Below are positions 17,516 to 26,222 of a stretch of 38,175 bases of DNA, piece after piece (within the stretch, counting starts at the first letter, position 1; each line of letters opens with the position of its first letter). The stretch is taken from the NCBI RefSeq assembly GCF_000733295.1, contig NZ_JPMI01000140.1:1-38175 (forward strand), in the 5' to 3' direction. Both the position numbers and the translations under genes were made by a program. The DNA is from Archangium violaceum Cb vi76. Lineage in GTDB: Bacteria; Myxococcota; Myxococcia; Myxococcales; Myxococcaceae. The notes below the pieces were generated by a model that saw only the letters and a program-made list of their open reading frames with translations, was not told the DNA's origin and made no database searches.

Positions 17516-19066
17516 ATGGCCAGCGAAGAGAATTTCATGCGCGCCCCGGCCCCGACGCCCAAGCGCACCGTCTACACGGAGGCGATGGAGATCTTCCACC
17601 GCGCCGCCGACCTCATCGGTCTCGACAAGCGCGTGCGTCTGGAGCTCGAGGAGCCCGACTACGAGCACATCTTCTACGTCACCGCGAAGCTGAAGGACCG
17701 CCTGGTCCCGCTCGCCCCCGAGCAGGCCAAGGACTTCGCCAGCCTCTCCGTCACCCAGGTGCGCAACCCCGAGGGTCTCGAGCGCCTCGCCGACGGGAAG
17801 ATCATCCTCAACGGCCGCGCCCTCCTGGGCTCGGACGTGAACATCAGCCGCGGCCACCTGCGCCTGCCGGACGGCAACGTCTACCAGCTGGTGCCCGGTG
17901 AGTCCCAGCGCTTCAAGGCCTACCGCGTGCAGCACAACCAGGCCCGCGGCCCCTACAAGGGCGGCATCCGCTATCACCGCGAGGTCTCCCTGGATCTCTT
18001 CAAGGCGCTCGCCGCCGAGATGACCTGGAAGACCGCCATCTCCGAGGTCCCCTTCGGCGGTGGCAAGGGTGGCATCCAGATCGATCCGCGCTCGTACGGC
18101 CGCGAGGAGTTGGAGAACATCACCCTGCGCTTCATGTACAAGCTCAAGAGCATGATCGGCCCCAACATCGACATCCCCGCGCCCGACGTGGGGACCAACG
18201 GGGACATCATGGCGCTCATGTACCGCCAGTACTCGGACGGCGAGCGCGAGCGGCACAACATGCGCGGCATCGTCACCGGCAAGGACGTGCGCATCGGCGG
18301 CTCCGAGGGCCGTGCGGCCGCCACCGGCCAGGGCGTGGCCTTCTGCATCGAGGACTACTACGCCGAGAAGGGTGAGACCCTGAAGGGCAAGACCTTCATC
18401 CTCCAGGGCTTCGGCAACGTGGGCAGCCACGGCGCCGCCATCCTCCAGAAGATGGGCGCCCGCCTGCTCGCGGTGAACGACGCCGACGGCACCATCTACA
18501 ACGGTGACGGCATCGACGTGCCCGCCCTCATCGCCCATGTCAGCGACCCGAAGAACCTGCGCCGCAGCGTGCTCGGGTTCCCCGGCGCCCAGAAGATCGA
18601 GAAGAAGGACTTCTGGGAGGTCCAGGCCGACATGTGCATCCCCGCCGCCCTCGGCGGCGAGATCACCGCCGACGTGGCCGAGCGCCTCAAGGTCAAGCTG
18701 ATCGCCGAGGGCGCCAACGGCCCCACCACCCCCGAGGCCGATCGCGTCCTGCAGAAGCGCGGCATCGACATGATCCCCGACATCATCGCCAACGCCGGCG
18801 GCGTGACGGTGAGCTACTACGAGTGGATCCAGAACAAGCGCATGGAGCGCTGGAGCGAGGCCGAGGTCAACCAGCGCCTCGAGCACGCGATGAAGCGCAA
18901 CTACCGCATCATCCGCGACATCTCCCGCAACCAGGCCCGCCGCTCGGACACGCACGACAGCCGGCAGTACTGCATCGGCAAGGAAGTGGATCCCCGCTGC
19001 GCCGCGATGATCCTCGCGCTCAAGCGCATCGAGGCCCACTACCTCCTCGAGGGCTTCTCTCAGTAA
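17516..19066 (+). CDS. Glutamate dehydrogenase (Glu/Leu/Phe/Val dehydrogenase family)
   Basis: 516 residues. Interconverts glutamate and 2-oxoglutarate plus ammonia with NAD(P). The dimerisation/substrate domain shows GPYKGGIRYH (~145) and the catalytic-lysine motif PFGGGKGGI (Lys184), then PAPDVGTN; the nucleotide domain has the Rossmann motif LQGFGNVGS (~300) and IVAEGAN-like IAEGANGPTTPEAD. About 100 residues precede the usual start of the family core, making it longer than the common ~420-residue enzymes; that N-terminal part includes an ordered-looking segment (FHRAADLIGLDKRVRLEL). ATG at 17516 has AAGGAGC upstream. It is followed by a strong terminator, so it is probably monocistronic. 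Coenzyme preference is not resolved by eye. Confidence 0.95.
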   Translation: MASEENFMRAPAPTPKRTVYTEAMEIFHRAADLIGLDKRVRLELEEPDYEHIFYVTAKLKDRLVPLAPEQAKDFASLSVTQVRNPEGLERLADGKIILNGRALLGSDVNISRGHLRLPDGNVYQLVPGESQRFKAYRVQHNQARGPYKGGIRYHREVSLDLFKALAAEMTWKTAISEVPFGGGKGGIQIDPRSYGREELENITLRFMYKLKSMIGPNIDIPAPDVGTNGDIMALMYRQYSDGERERHNMRGIVTGKDVRIGGSEGRAAATGQGVAFCIEDYYAEKGETLKGKTFILQGFGNVGSHGAAILQKMGARLLAVNDADGTIYNGDGIDVPALIAHVSDPKNLRRSVLGFPGAQKIEKKDFWEVQADMCIPAALGGEITADVAERLKVKLIAEGANGPTTPEADRVLQKRGIDMIPDIIANAGGVTVSYYEWIQNKRMERWSEAEVNQRLEHAMKRNYRIIRDISRNQARRSDTHDSRQYCIGKEVDPRCAAMILALKRIEAHYLLEGFSQ

Positions 19067-19085
19067 GCCCCTCCCCCTGAAGCAC

Positions 19086-19127
19086 GAAGGGCACGGCTGC
19101 TCCTGGCGGCCGTGCCCTTCCGCTTTT
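19086..19127. terminator. Rho-independent terminator, possibly bidirectional
   Basis: 12-bp perfect stem gaagggcacggc / gccgtgcccttc with an 11-nt loop, followed on the plus strand by cgcttttcc. It lies between the convergent glutamate dehydrogenase and PilZ genes. Confidence 0.88.
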
Positions 19128-19142
19128 CCGCCCCCCGTCCGC

Positions 19143-19508
19143 TCAGTGCATCACGCGCTCGCGCGCCACCAGCAGCAGGGGCTGATCCTCCGCCACCTCG
19201 TAGGCCACCACCCGCAGGCCCACGCCGCGGCTGTTGCCCTCGCGCCCATCCTTGCGCCCGTACGCCAGCGCCACCTGGTAGCGCACCTCGCACAGGCACG
19301 TCATCTCCGTGCCGTCCTCGCCCGCGAACGTCACCTTCACCCGCTCACCCAGCGACAGGTGCTCCCGCGTCTCCACGAACATGCCCTGGGCGCTGATGTT
19401 GCGGCCGATCCCCCGGCTCAACCCCCCCTCCGTCGAGAGGTAGATGGTGAAAACCTTGTCGAAACGAAGGTGGGTACGCCGCTCTCGGACCTGGGCCTGT
19501 GGTGCCAA
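19143..19508 (-). CDS. PilZ domain protein
   Basis: 121 residues, essentially one PilZ domain. The c-di-GMP-binding features are present in part: an arginine-rich RERRTHLR segment near residue 8 (the RxxxR box) and GRNISAQGMF (N-x-S-x2-G). The C-terminal strand GVGLRVVAYE matches the family. Such small PilZ proteins in myxobacteria are implicated in motility and c-di-GMP signalling. The TTG start at 19508 is chosen because GGAGG lies 7 nt upstream; any longer reading runs through the repeat-rich promoter region. It is divergent from the secreted-protein gene at 19716 and converges with glutamate dehydrogenase. Confidence 0.9.
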   Translation of the reverse strand: MAPQAQVRERRTHLRFDKVFTIYLSTEGGLSRGIGRNISAQGMFVETREHLSLGERVKVTFAGEDGTEMTCLCEVRYQVALAYGRKDGREGNSRGVGLRVVAYEVAEDQPLLLVARERVMH

Positions 19509-19545
19509 ACTGCTGCCTCCGGGTAGGGGGGAAGGTAGGACAGAA

Positions 19546-19568
19546 ACTACATGGTGAGAGCATGTAGT
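19546..19568. promoter_or_regulatory. Perfect 23-bp inverted repeat upstream of the PilZ gene
   Basis: ACTACATG-N7-CATGTAGT, 8-bp perfect arms, 38 bp upstream of the PilZ start codon. Geometry fits an operator for a dimeric regulator, or a hairpin in the 5' leader. No partner identified. Confidence 0.65.
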
Positions 19569-19586
19569 CAAAATCTCCACCAACCC

Positions 19587-19621
19587 ATACCGCCACATAC
19601 CAGCACGTACCGCCACGTACC
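19587..19621. repeat. Four RTACC half-sites phased at 10 bp
   Basis: ATACC, ATACC, GTACC and GTACC begin at 19587, 19597, 19607 and 19617, exactly one helical turn apart, with GCCAC or AGCAC between. This falls in the 207-bp gap between divergent PilZ and secreted-protein genes. Regular phasing suggests cooperative protein binding on one DNA face. Confidence 0.7.
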
Positions 19622-19715
19622 CATCTCCGGAGTGCCCGGAGGGGCCCGGGGGTGGCACCATCCGGCTTCCCCTCCTTCCCCTTTTCTCTTCCCCTTTTCC
19701 TGGAGTAGCCCCCGA

Positions 19716-20390
19716 GTGAGACGACTCTTCCTGACCGCCCTGTTGCTGCTGCCCACGCTCGCCCTGGCGGACGTGGATGCGCGCTTCGCCCAGCTGAGGG
19801 ATCAGGCCGAGGCCCTGGGTAGCCTCTCGTCGTTCCTGGACAAGTACATCGGCGAGTGCGCCGGGTTGTTCGTCAACCCGTCGTGCAAGAGCAACGCCGA
19901 GGCATTCCGCGCGAAGTACGGCGGCCGGAAGCTGTACATGATCGTCGGAGAGGACGCGGCGACCATGCTCACCCCGGGCCCGTACCAGCCCGGCAGCGGC
20001 AACTACACCATCCAGGTCCTCCCCTACTTCCCAGGGGACGCCTATGCGCTCACCCTGGGCATGCCCACGCAGACGGACTCGGCGGGCAACCCGCTGCTGC
20101 CCCTCATCCGCATCACCGGCACCACCCCCGAGGGCTGGGCCGCCACCGACTTCCTGCGGCTCTTCTCCAACAAGAAGATCCGGGCGCAGATCGTCTTCAC
20201 GCCGCAGGGGGTGTGGACGATCCCGCGCAAGCAGGGCGGCAAGGCCCAGGGCGTCGCGGCGCGGATCGAGGCCATCCTCCTCACGTTCGCGCCCACGGGA
20301 GATCCGCTGGGCCTGTGGTTCGCCGAGCAGCCCACGGCCGCGCCCAAGGAGCCCACCGGCAAGGGCGGCAAGAAGGGCAAGAAGAAGTAG
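19716..20390 (+). CDS. Secreted protein of unknown function
   Basis: 224 residues beginning at GTG 19716 (GGAG about 11 nt upstream). A Sec signal peptide (RRLFLTALLLLPTLALA) is followed by a mature domain with two cysteines (ECAGLFVNPSC) that could form a disulfide, then GGRKLYMIVGEDAATML, PYQPGSGNYTIQVLPYFPG and RIEAILLTFAPTG. The last ~20 residues are Lys/Gly-rich. I believe this is a family found mainly in myxobacteria (possibly DUF6066), but that is a recollection. It converges with htrA, whose stop is 12 bp away on the other strand. Probably periplasmic. Confidence 0.8.
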   Translation: MRRLFLTALLLLPTLALADVDARFAQLRDQAEALGSLSSFLDKYIGECAGLFVNPSCKSNAEAFRAKYGGRKLYMIVGEDAATMLTPGPYQPGSGNYTIQVLPYFPGDAYALTLGMPTQTDSAGNPLLPLIRITGTTPEGWAATDFLRLFSNKKIRAQIVFTPQGVWTIPRKQGGKAQGVAARIEAILLTFAPTGDPLGLWFAEQPTAAPKEPTGKGGKKGKKK

Positions 20391-20402
20391 CCGCCGGGCA
20401 GC

Positions 20403-21869
20403 TCAGTACTTCAGCGCGACGTATTGCTGCACATCCCCGCGCTGCACGCGCAGGAGCACCGAGGCGCTCGCGCCCTTCTCCAGCGCGCCCCGCACCGCCG
20501 CGACGTCCTTCACCTTGCGGCGGTTGACCTCCAGCACCACGTCACCCGTCCGCAGCCCCGCGCTCGCCGCCGGGCTGCGCGGCAACACCCCGGACACCAG
20601 CACCCCCGCGTAGGGCTCCAGGCCCATGGGGGCGGCCACCTCGGGGGTGACGTCCCTCAGCACCAGGCCGAGTTCGCCCAGGTTGCCCGGGCTGTTCATC
20701 GCCGCCAGCACCTCCTGCGCCGGACGGGCGGACAGCTTCACCAGCACCTCCTGCGACACCCCGTCCCGCAGCAGCGTCAGCTTCGCCTCGGACCCCGGCG
20801 CCATGATGGCCACCTTGCGCAGCAGCTGCTGGAACGAGTCCACCTGCTTGCCGTTCACCCGCACCACCTGATCTCCGGGGCGGATGCCCGCCTGCGCCGC
20901 CGGGCTGGTGGGGTACACCCGCGTCACCACCGCGGCGCGCATGCCCACCTGGGGCTGCTCGTCGATCACCACGCCCAGCCAGCCCTTCTGGAGCTGGCCG
21001 TTCTTGCGCAGGTTGGGCAGCAGATCCTTCACCATGTTGATGGGCACCGCGAAGCCGATGCCCTGCCCCTCGGTGATGATGGCCGTGTTCACCCCCACCA
21101 CCTCGCCCCGCATGTTGAAGAGCGGCCCGCCCGAGTTGCCCGGGTTGATGAGCGCGTCCGTCTGGATGAAGTCGTCGAAGGGGCCCACGCCGATCACCCG
21201 CTCCTTGGCGGAGATCATCCCGTGCGACACCGAGTGGTCCAGGCCGAAGGGGTTGCCAATGGCCACCACCCAGTCCCCCACCTCCATCCGGTCCGAGTCC
21301 CCCAGGTACACCGCCGGCAACCCGCCCACGCCCTTGCCCAGGAGCCGCAGCAGCGCCACGTCCGTGGACGCGTCCCGGCCCACCACCTCGGCCTGGAACT
21401 CGCGCCCGTCCGACAGGCGCACGAGAATCTCACTCGCGGCCTCGTTCTCGCGCGCCACCACGTGGTTGTTCGTCACCACCAGTCCGTCCGGGGTGAGGAT
21501 GAAGCCCGAGCCGCTCGCCGAGCGCGTCGCGCCCCGCAGCGGGTGGACCGTCTCCATGACGTTGATGTTCACCACGCCCGCCTCCACCGCGCGGATCAGC
21601 GGCGCCAGTGAGGTGGGGGGCACGAAGCCCGGCAGCATCGGCTCGCTGGAGGCCCACTCCCGCCACAGCCCCATCGGCCCGCTGTTCACCCGGCTGGAGT
21701 CCTCGGCCCAGGCCGCATGCTCCCGAGCCCGTGCCTGGAGCCACGGCGCGAGCGCTCCCTGCTGTGCCCGTGCACCCGGGACGAGCACCAGGGAGAGCAG
21801 CGCGAGGAGGGGAAGCAGGACGGGAGCTCGGGGATTCACGACACGGGCCATGGCGAAGGGCTCGAACAA
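20403..21869 (-). CDS. HtrA/DegP-type periplasmic serine protease with two PDZ domains
   Basis: 488 residues. Signal peptide (APVLLPLLALLSLVLVPGARA), a ~50-residue linker, a trypsin-like protease domain with the catalytic triad His136 (TNNHVV), Asp170 (ASTDVALL) and Ser246 (NPGNSGGPL), then PDZ1 (~300-385, QKGWLGVVID) and PDZ2 (~400-485). It degrades or chaperones misfolded envelope proteins. The TTG at 21869 has GGAGG 6 nt upstream and is preferred; ATG at 21851 is an alternative that keeps the signal peptide. It lies downstream of grpE (114 bp gap with a small hairpin) and forms the end of a protein quality-control cluster on the minus strand. Confidence 0.95.
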   Translation of the reverse strand: MFEPFAMARVVNPRAPVLLPLLALLSLVLVPGARAQQGALAPWLQARAREHAAWAEDSSRVNSGPMGLWREWASSEPMLPGFVPPTSLAPLIRAVEAGVVNINVMETVHPLRGATRSASGSGFILTPDGLVVTNNHVVARENEAASEILVRLSDGREFQAEVVGRDASTDVALLRLLGKGVGGLPAVYLGDSDRMEVGDWVVAIGNPFGLDHSVSHGMISAKERVIGVGPFDDFIQTDALINPGNSGGPLFNMRGEVVGVNTAIITEGQGIGFAVPINMVKDLLPNLRKNGQLQKGWLGVVIDEQPQVGMRAAVVTRVYPTSPAAQAGIRPGDQVVRVNGKQVDSFQQLLRKVAIMAPGSEAKLTLLRDGVSQEVLVKLSARPAQEVLAAMNSPGNLGELGLVLRDVTPEVAAPMGLEPYAGVLVSGVLPRSPAASAGLRTGDVVLEVNRRKVKDVAAVRGALEKGASASVLLRVQRGDVQQYVALKY

Positions 21870-21951
21870 CCACTCCCTCCGCCTATTTCCCGGGATTGTC
21901 CGGATCCGCGTCCACCGTGCGGAGGGGCGAGGGGGGAGACCCTCACCCTAA

Positions 21952-21972
21952 CCCTCTCCCAGAGGGAGAGGG
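21952..21972. repeat. Hairpin of the CCCTCACCCTAACCCTCTCCC type
   Basis: ccctctccc-aga-gggagaggg, a 9-bp perfect stem in the grpE-htrA gap, preceded by ccctcaccctaa. This resembles the dispersed intergenic hairpin repeats seen in many high-GC genomes. No U-run, so not a standard terminator. Confidence 0.6.
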
Positions 21973-21983
21973 AACACCCACGA

Positions 21984-22595
21984 TCAGGCCTGGGCGGGGG
22001 CGACGTACTTCGCCACCTTCACCCGGGCCGGACGGATGATCCGATCCTTCAGCCGGTAACCGGCCCGGACCTCGGCCACCACCTTCTGGTCCTCGTCCGG
22101 GTGGGGGGTGATGTCCATGTCCGTGGCCTCGGCGGTGTTCGGGTCATACGGCAGACCCACCACCTGGATGCGCTCGATGCCCGTCTGCTGCAGCTTCGAG
22201 AGCAGCCCGTCACGGATCATCTTCACGCCCTGCGCCAGGGGCGACGAGACGTCTCCTCCGCTCATCGACAGGGAGCGATCCAACTCGTCCACCGCCTCCA
22301 GCAGCGTGGCGGCCACGTTGCCGCGCTCCACGTCCATCATCCGCTCGCGCTCGCGGGTGAGGCGCTGCTTGAACTCCTCGCGGTCCTTCTCCAGCTCCTG
22401 GTAGGCGCGGGCGAGCTGATCCACGCGGCGCCGGGCCGCGACCAACTCGGCCTCCAACCGCTGCTTCTCCGCATCCACCGCGGCCTCCTGGGCCGGGGGC
22501 TGCTGCTCGGTGGACGCCTCGGGCGCAGCCGAAGCGGCGGCCTCGTGGGCCTGCGCCTCCTGGGACGGACCGTCTGTCCGGGGATTGCCGTTCAT
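21984..22595 (-). CDS. grpE: Nucleotide exchange factor GrpE
   Basis: 203 residues. GrpE is the co-chaperone that releases ADP from DnaK. The N-terminal ~40 residues are disordered and Gln/Ala/Glu-rich, followed by the long coiled coil (EKQRLEAELVAARRRVDQLARAY), then the four-helix region and the C-terminal beta domain with the family signature (GLPYDPNTAEATDMDI and GYRLKDRIIRPARVKVA). ATG at 22595; ribosome binding site weak. dnaK and dnaJ are not adjacent, an uncommon arrangement; instead it lies between the sigma 1.1-like gene (50 bp upstream) and htrA. Confidence 0.96.
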   Translation of the reverse strand: MNGNPRTDGPSQEAQAHEAAASAAPEASTEQQPPAQEAAVDAEKQRLEAELVAARRRVDQLARAYQELEKDREEFKQRLTRERERMMDVERGNVAATLLEAVDELDRSLSMSGGDVSSPLAQGVKMIRDGLLSKLQQTGIERIQVVGLPYDPNTAEATDMDITPHPDEDQKVVAEVRAGYRLKDRIIRPARVKVAKYVAPAQA

Positions 22596-22645
22596 GCGGC
22601 GAACGTAACCAGCCCCGGAGTCGTGTCAACGCTCGGACGACGAGA

Positions 22646-22891
22646 CTAGTGCTCGGCGGGCGCGGCGGGCTGCTCCGACATGAAGCCGTGATCCACCTGG
22701 CCCGTCACCTCGTCGATGATCTCCACCTGGGCCGCCCGCAGCGAGTAGTACAACAACCACCGCTCGGCCGCCGTGAGCGTCCCCGCGGGCAGGGCCTTCT
22801 CGATTTCCTGCATCGTCAGGCGGCCCTCACGCAGTCCCTTGGCGAAGAGTGCCTTCCGCGCCGTATAGCTTTTCCCGATTCTATTCTCCAC
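22646..22891 (-). CDS. Stand-alone sigma-70 region 1.1-like small protein
   Basis: 81 residues from a GTG at 22891 with GGAGG 8 nt upstream; an ATG at 22917 is possible but overlaps a hairpin. Residues ~12-65 (ALFAKGLREGRLTMQEIEKAL and VEIIDEVTG) match the pattern of region 1.1 of primary sigma factors: basic-Gly-x-LT-x-x-EI-x-x-ALP, a helix, then an I-E-I-I-D-E ending. In RpoD, region 1.1 blocks DNA binding by free sigma and occupies the RNA polymerase channel. There is no sigma region 2, 3 or 4 here, so the protein might act on RNA polymerase or on sigma in trans. It is codirectional with ftsH (upstream) and grpE (downstream). Function is inference from the fold pattern. Confidence 0.72.
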   Translation of the reverse strand: MENRIGKSYTARKALFAKGLREGRLTMQEIEKALPAGTLTAAERWLLYYSLRAAQVEIIDEVTGQVDHGFMSEQPAAPAEH

Positions 22892-22921
22892 GGCCTCTCC
22901 CTCCTTCCCGGCCAACATAAT

Positions 22922-22965
22922 TTCGCCCTTCCAACACCGCAGAACATGCGGCGTGAAAGGGCGAA
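22922..22965 (-). terminator. Hairpin between ftsH and the sigma 1.1-like gene
   Basis: ttcgccctt (22922-22930) pairs with aagggcgaa (22957-22965) and, inside, ccgca with tgcgg around gaaca. It is 38 bp after the ftsH stop. The minus-strand run after it (AAATTATGTT) is a poor U-tract, so it could be a leaky terminator or an RNA structure in the downstream gene's leader. Confidence 0.5.
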
Positions 22966-23003
22966 GGCAAGGCCAGGGAGCAACCAGGCGGGCGCCTGGA
23001 GGC

Positions 23004-25070
23004 TCAGGCGTCGGGCAGCTTCCCGTTGGAGTGCTGGGCACCGGGCGGAGGCGGCTCGTCACTGCTCGCCGGGTGGGCGGAGATGACCTGACGGGCCTCC
23101 GGGTGCAGCAGTCCCCGTGCGGCGGTGGCCTTGGGGCCGAGGATGCGGAGGATCTCGTCCTCGTCCACCACCTCGGTGGCGAGCAGCCGGGCGGCCAGGG
23201 CCTCCACCTTGTCGCGGTGGGTGGTGAGCACCTCCCGGGCCCGCTCGAGCGCCTCGGTCACCATCTTGCGGATCTCATCGTCCACCATCCGGGCCGTCTG
23301 CTCCGAGTAGGAGCGCATCTCCGGACCCCCGGCCGAGCGCAGGAAGGCATTCTGCTCGCTGCCCAGGGCCACCGGGCCCAGGGAGCTCATGCCGTAGTCG
23401 CGCACCATCAGCTTGGCGATCTCCGTGGCCTGCTTCAGGTCGTTGGAGGCACCCGTGGAGACCTCGCCGATGAAGATCTCCTCGGCGGCGCGGCCGCCCA
23501 TCATCGAGGCCATCTTGTCGCGCAGCTCGTCGTAGGACATGAGGTACCGGTCCTCGAGCGGCAGGGACATGGTGTAGCCCAGCGCGGCGATGCCACGGGG
23601 GATGATGGACACCTTCGTCACCCGCTCGGCGTTGGGCAGCATCCACCCCACCACCGCGTGGCCGGCCTCATGGTGCGCGACGATGTCCTTCTCGCGCTCG
23701 TTCATCCGGCGGTTCTTCTTCTCCAGGCCGGCCACCACGCGCTCGATGGCCTCCTCGAAGTCGGCGCGCATGACGAAGTCGCGGTTGCGGCGCGCGGCGA
23801 GCAGGGCCGCCTCGTTCACCACGTTGGCCAGGTCGGCGCCCGCGAAGCCCGGGGTGCGCGAGGCAATGGACTTGAGGTCCACGTCCGGCCCCAGCTTCAC
23901 GCCCTTGGAGTGGATCTCCAGCACCCGCTCGCGGCCGCGCTTGTCCGGCCGGTCCACCAGCACCTGCCGGTCGAAACGGCCCGGACGCATGAGCGCGCTG
24001 TCGAGGATCTCCGGACGGTTGGTGGCCGCCAGGATGATGAGACCGGCGCGGCTGTCGAAGCCGTCCATCTCCGCCAGGAGCTGGTTGAGCGTCTGCTCGC
24101 GCTCGTCATGGCCACCGGCGACCCCCGCGTTGCGGCTCTTGCCGATGGCGTCCAGCTCGTCGATGAAGATGATGCACGGCGCCTTGGCGGTGGCCTGGGC
24201 GAACAGATCTCTCACGCGGGCGGCGCCCACGCCGACGAACATCTCCACGAACTCGGAACCGGAGAGGCTGAAGAAGGGCACGCCCGCCTCACCCGCGACG
24301 GCCCGCGCCAGCAGCGTCTTGCCCGTTCCCGGCGGGCCCACCAGCAGCACCCCCTTGGGGATGCGGCCGCCCAGCCGGCGGAACTTCTCCGGCGTCTTGA
24401 GGAACTCGACGATCTCCCGCAGCTCGTCCACGGCCTCGTCCACGCCCGCCACGTCGTTGAAGCCCACGCCGGTGTCTGCCTCGGCCTGCACCTTGGCACG
24501 TGTCTTCCCGAAGCTCATGACGCTCTGCGGGCCCTGACCGATGCCTCCGGCCATCCGCCTCATCATGAAGCTCCACAACACGAAGGCGAACGCCAGCGGC
24601 AGCAGCCATATCAGCAGCACGTCGCTGAAGCCGGACTGGACCACCGCCTCGTACGGGACGCCCTGCTGCTCCAGCAGCGGGACGAGCTGCTCGTCTCCCT
24701 CCACGCGATAGGCCATCCACGGCAGGTCGCTGAGCTCGGGGCGCAGGCGCTCGGTCCCTCCCGCGGGAGGTGTCCCCGAGGCGCGCGCCGCGGCGTTGTC
24801 CTTGAGGAACCCCTTCACCCAGTCCGGAGCGATCTGCACCTTGGAGAATTTCTCCTCCTGGATGGCGGTGCGGAACTCACTGTAGGTCTTGCGCTGCACG
24901 CCCGCGTCCTGGAAGACGTTCTTGAAGAGCATGAAGCCCAGGAGGAGCAGCGCGATGTAGCCCAGTGGCGAGCCGAACCGGAACCCCTTGTTGGCGGGTG
25001 GAGGCTGAGGCTTTTCCTGTTTCTTTCCGCGAGGGCTCATCCCCGGCGGCATGGTGTTCTGAGGCTTCAT
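23004..25070 (-). CDS. ftsH: ATP-dependent zinc metalloprotease FtsH
   Basis: 688 residues. Membrane-bound AAA+ protease that degrades membrane proteins and short-lived regulators. Two membrane segments (about 36-50 and 150-170) bracket a periplasmic domain; then the AAA+ module with Walker A GPPGTGKT (245-252), Walker [12 protein letters not shown] (300-310), the second region of homology [17 protein letters not shown], and the protease domain with zinc motif HEAGH (467-471). The N-terminus is Lys/Pro-rich and longer than in E. coli FtsH. ATG at 25070 with a G-rich ribosome binding site; the start agrees with the first transmembrane segment. It heads a minus-strand quality-control cluster (sigma 1.1-like, grpE, htrA). 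A palindrome sits just upstream. Confidence 0.97.
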   Translation of the reverse strand: MKPQNTMPPGMSPRGKKQEKPQPPPANKGFRFGSPLGYIALLLLGFMLFKNVFQDAGVQRKTYSEFRTAIQEEKFSKVQIAPDWVKGFLKDNAAARASGTPPAGGTERLRPELSDLPWMAYRVEGDEQLVPLLEQQGVPYEAVVQSGFSDVLLIWLLPLAFAFVLWSFMMRRMAGGIGQGPQSVMSFGKTRAKVQAEADTGVGFNDVAGVDEAVDELREIVEFLKTPEKFRRLGGRIPKGVLLVGPPGTGKTLLARAVAGEAGVPFFSLSGSEFVEMFVGVGAARVRDLFAQATAKAPCIIFIDELDAIGKSRNAGVAGGHDEREQTLNQLLAEMDGFDSRAGLIILAATNRPEILDSALMRPGRFDRQVLVDRPDKRGRERVLEIHSKGVKLGPDVDLKSIASRTPGFAGADLANVVNEAALLAARRNRDFVMRADFEEAIERVVAGLEKKNRRMNEREKDIVAHHEAGHAVVGWMLPNAERVTKVSIIPRGIAALGYTMSLPLEDRYLMSYDELRDKMASMMGGRAAEEIFIGEVSTGASNDLKQATEIAKLMVRDYGMSSLGPVALGSEQNAFLRSAGGPEMRSYSEQTARMVDDEIRKMVTEALERAREVLTTHRDKVEALAARLLATEVVDEDEILRILGPKATAARGLLHPEARQVISAHPASSDEPPPPGAQHSNGKLPDA

Positions 25071-25097
25071 CGTCGACGCACTCCCCCTCCCCCATTG

Positions 25098-25119
25098 CAC
25101 GTACCCCTGGTGGTACGTG
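25098..25119. promoter_or_regulatory. Perfect CACGTACC inverted repeat upstream of ftsH
   Basis: CACGTACC-N6-GGTACGTG, followed by another GGTAC at 25119-25123, lying 28-49 bp before the ftsH start codon. The same CACGTACC words occur in the PilZ promoter region (19604 and 19614), so one factor could act at both. The surrounding gap 25071-25276 (206 bp) has no gene. Confidence 0.6.
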
Positions 25120-25276
25120 GTACGACTGATCCGCGGGCAAAAGATGTTCACACCCGCCAGCCGGTCAACCCGGCATGCCCCACGTAGCCGGGTAATGGTG
25201 GTAACGCCGGAACAGCACCCGTCCATCCGGGCAGCGGAAATGCCCGGCAGCGAACACGCCACGCGGGGAGACACCG

Positions 25277-26221
25277 CTAGCGGCAGTCCACCCGGTACAT
25301 GAACTGGCCGGCGAACTCGGAGCCGAGCACGAAGGAGCGTCCACCGGGCAACCAGGTGATGGCTTCGGACTGGGCCTGACTGGGGCCGGGCACCTCCACC
25401 ACCTGGCCCCGTACGAGCCCCTCCAGCCGCGACGCTCCCGGAGCGCGCACCTCCCACACGCGGGTATAGGTGCGCAGCAGCAGCCGCTGGCCGGACGGAT
25501 GGAGCGCCGCCGAGGTGGTGCGATAATCCACCCCCCCGGGCGCCTGGAGCGTGCCCAGGTGCGTGGCCTTCGCCACCGTGCCCGGCGCGAGCCCCTCCAG
25601 CGCGAACACCTCGCCCAGCGAGTCGCGCTCCTTGGTGATGACGGCCAGCCGGCCCGTGCCCGGCTCCAGCACGAGCGACTCCGCGTCATGCGGCCTGTCC
25701 GGGTACGTGAAGGCCAGCGTCTCCACGGCGACACGGGCGTCGGCCACCTCCGGCTCGGGGAAGCGGAAGAGGCGCACCTGCGGCCGGCGCTCGAAGTTGT
25801 CTCCGATGTCGGCCAGGTAGAGGCACTCGCGCGGCTCGCCCGGGGCGCACGGGCCCAGGGCGATGTCCTCCAGGTCCATCCTCGCCGCGTCCTTCGGCTC
25901 CAGCCCGGTGAGCGTCACCGTGGCGAGCACCTTGCCGGCGGCATCCAGGGCGAACACCCGGAAGGCGTTGCCGGAGTCGTTGTGCGCCCACAGCACCCCC
26001 TCGTGGCGGGTACTGGCGGCGAGGCCGGACAGCTCGGCCAACTCCAGCGGCACCTGTCCTACCCGCTGGGGCTTTCCATAGAGCACACAGCCGGGCAAGC
26101 CCTCGGCGGACGGGTAGCGCGGATCGGCCACCGGGGTGGAGGCATCCGGGCTGGAGGGCTTCTTCGTCGTGCAGGCCCCGAGCAACAGCCCCGCGAGCAC
26201 CAGGGCGGTACGACGGCCCAC
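25277..26221 (-). CDS. Lipoprotein, predicted beta-propeller, function unknown
   Basis: 314 residues with a lipoprotein signal ([15 protein letters not shown], lipobox LLGAC). The mature part contains repeated blade-like strands ([66 protein letters not shown]; each quoted only in part below 20 residues in the gene) typical of WD40/SdiA-like propeller folds: the recognisable cores are [30 protein letters not shown] and [14 protein letters not shown]. The start is GTG at 26221, one base after the Nudix stop codon, so the two genes are translationally coupled. No enzyme motif is seen. Likely outer-membrane or periplasmic. Confidence 0.82.
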   Translation of the reverse strand: MGRRTALVLAGLLLGACTTKKPSSPDASTPVADPRYPSAEGLPGCVLYGKPQRVGQVPLELAELSGLAASTRHEGVLWAHNDSGNAFRVFALDAAGKVLATVTLTGLEPKDAARMDLEDIALGPCAPGEPRECLYLADIGDNFERRPQVRLFRFPEPEVADARVAVETLAFTYPDRPHDAESLVLEPGTGRLAVITKERDSLGEVFALEGLAPGTVAKATHLGTLQAPGGVDYRTTSAALHPSGQRLLLRTYTRVWEVRAPGASRLEGLVRGQVVEVPGPSQAQSEAITWLPGGRSFVLGSEFAGQFMYRVDCR

Positions 26222-26222
26222 G

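Noticed and set aside
17480-19039. 519-codon open frame antisense to glutamate dehydrogenase
   Set aside because: Third-codon-position GC bias keeps this frame open; the plus-strand protein is unmistakable.
22953-25187. 744-codon open frame on the plus strand opposite ftsH
   Set aside because: Antisense to a clear ftsH with all catalytic motifs; its translation is His/Leu/Gly-rich and matches no family.
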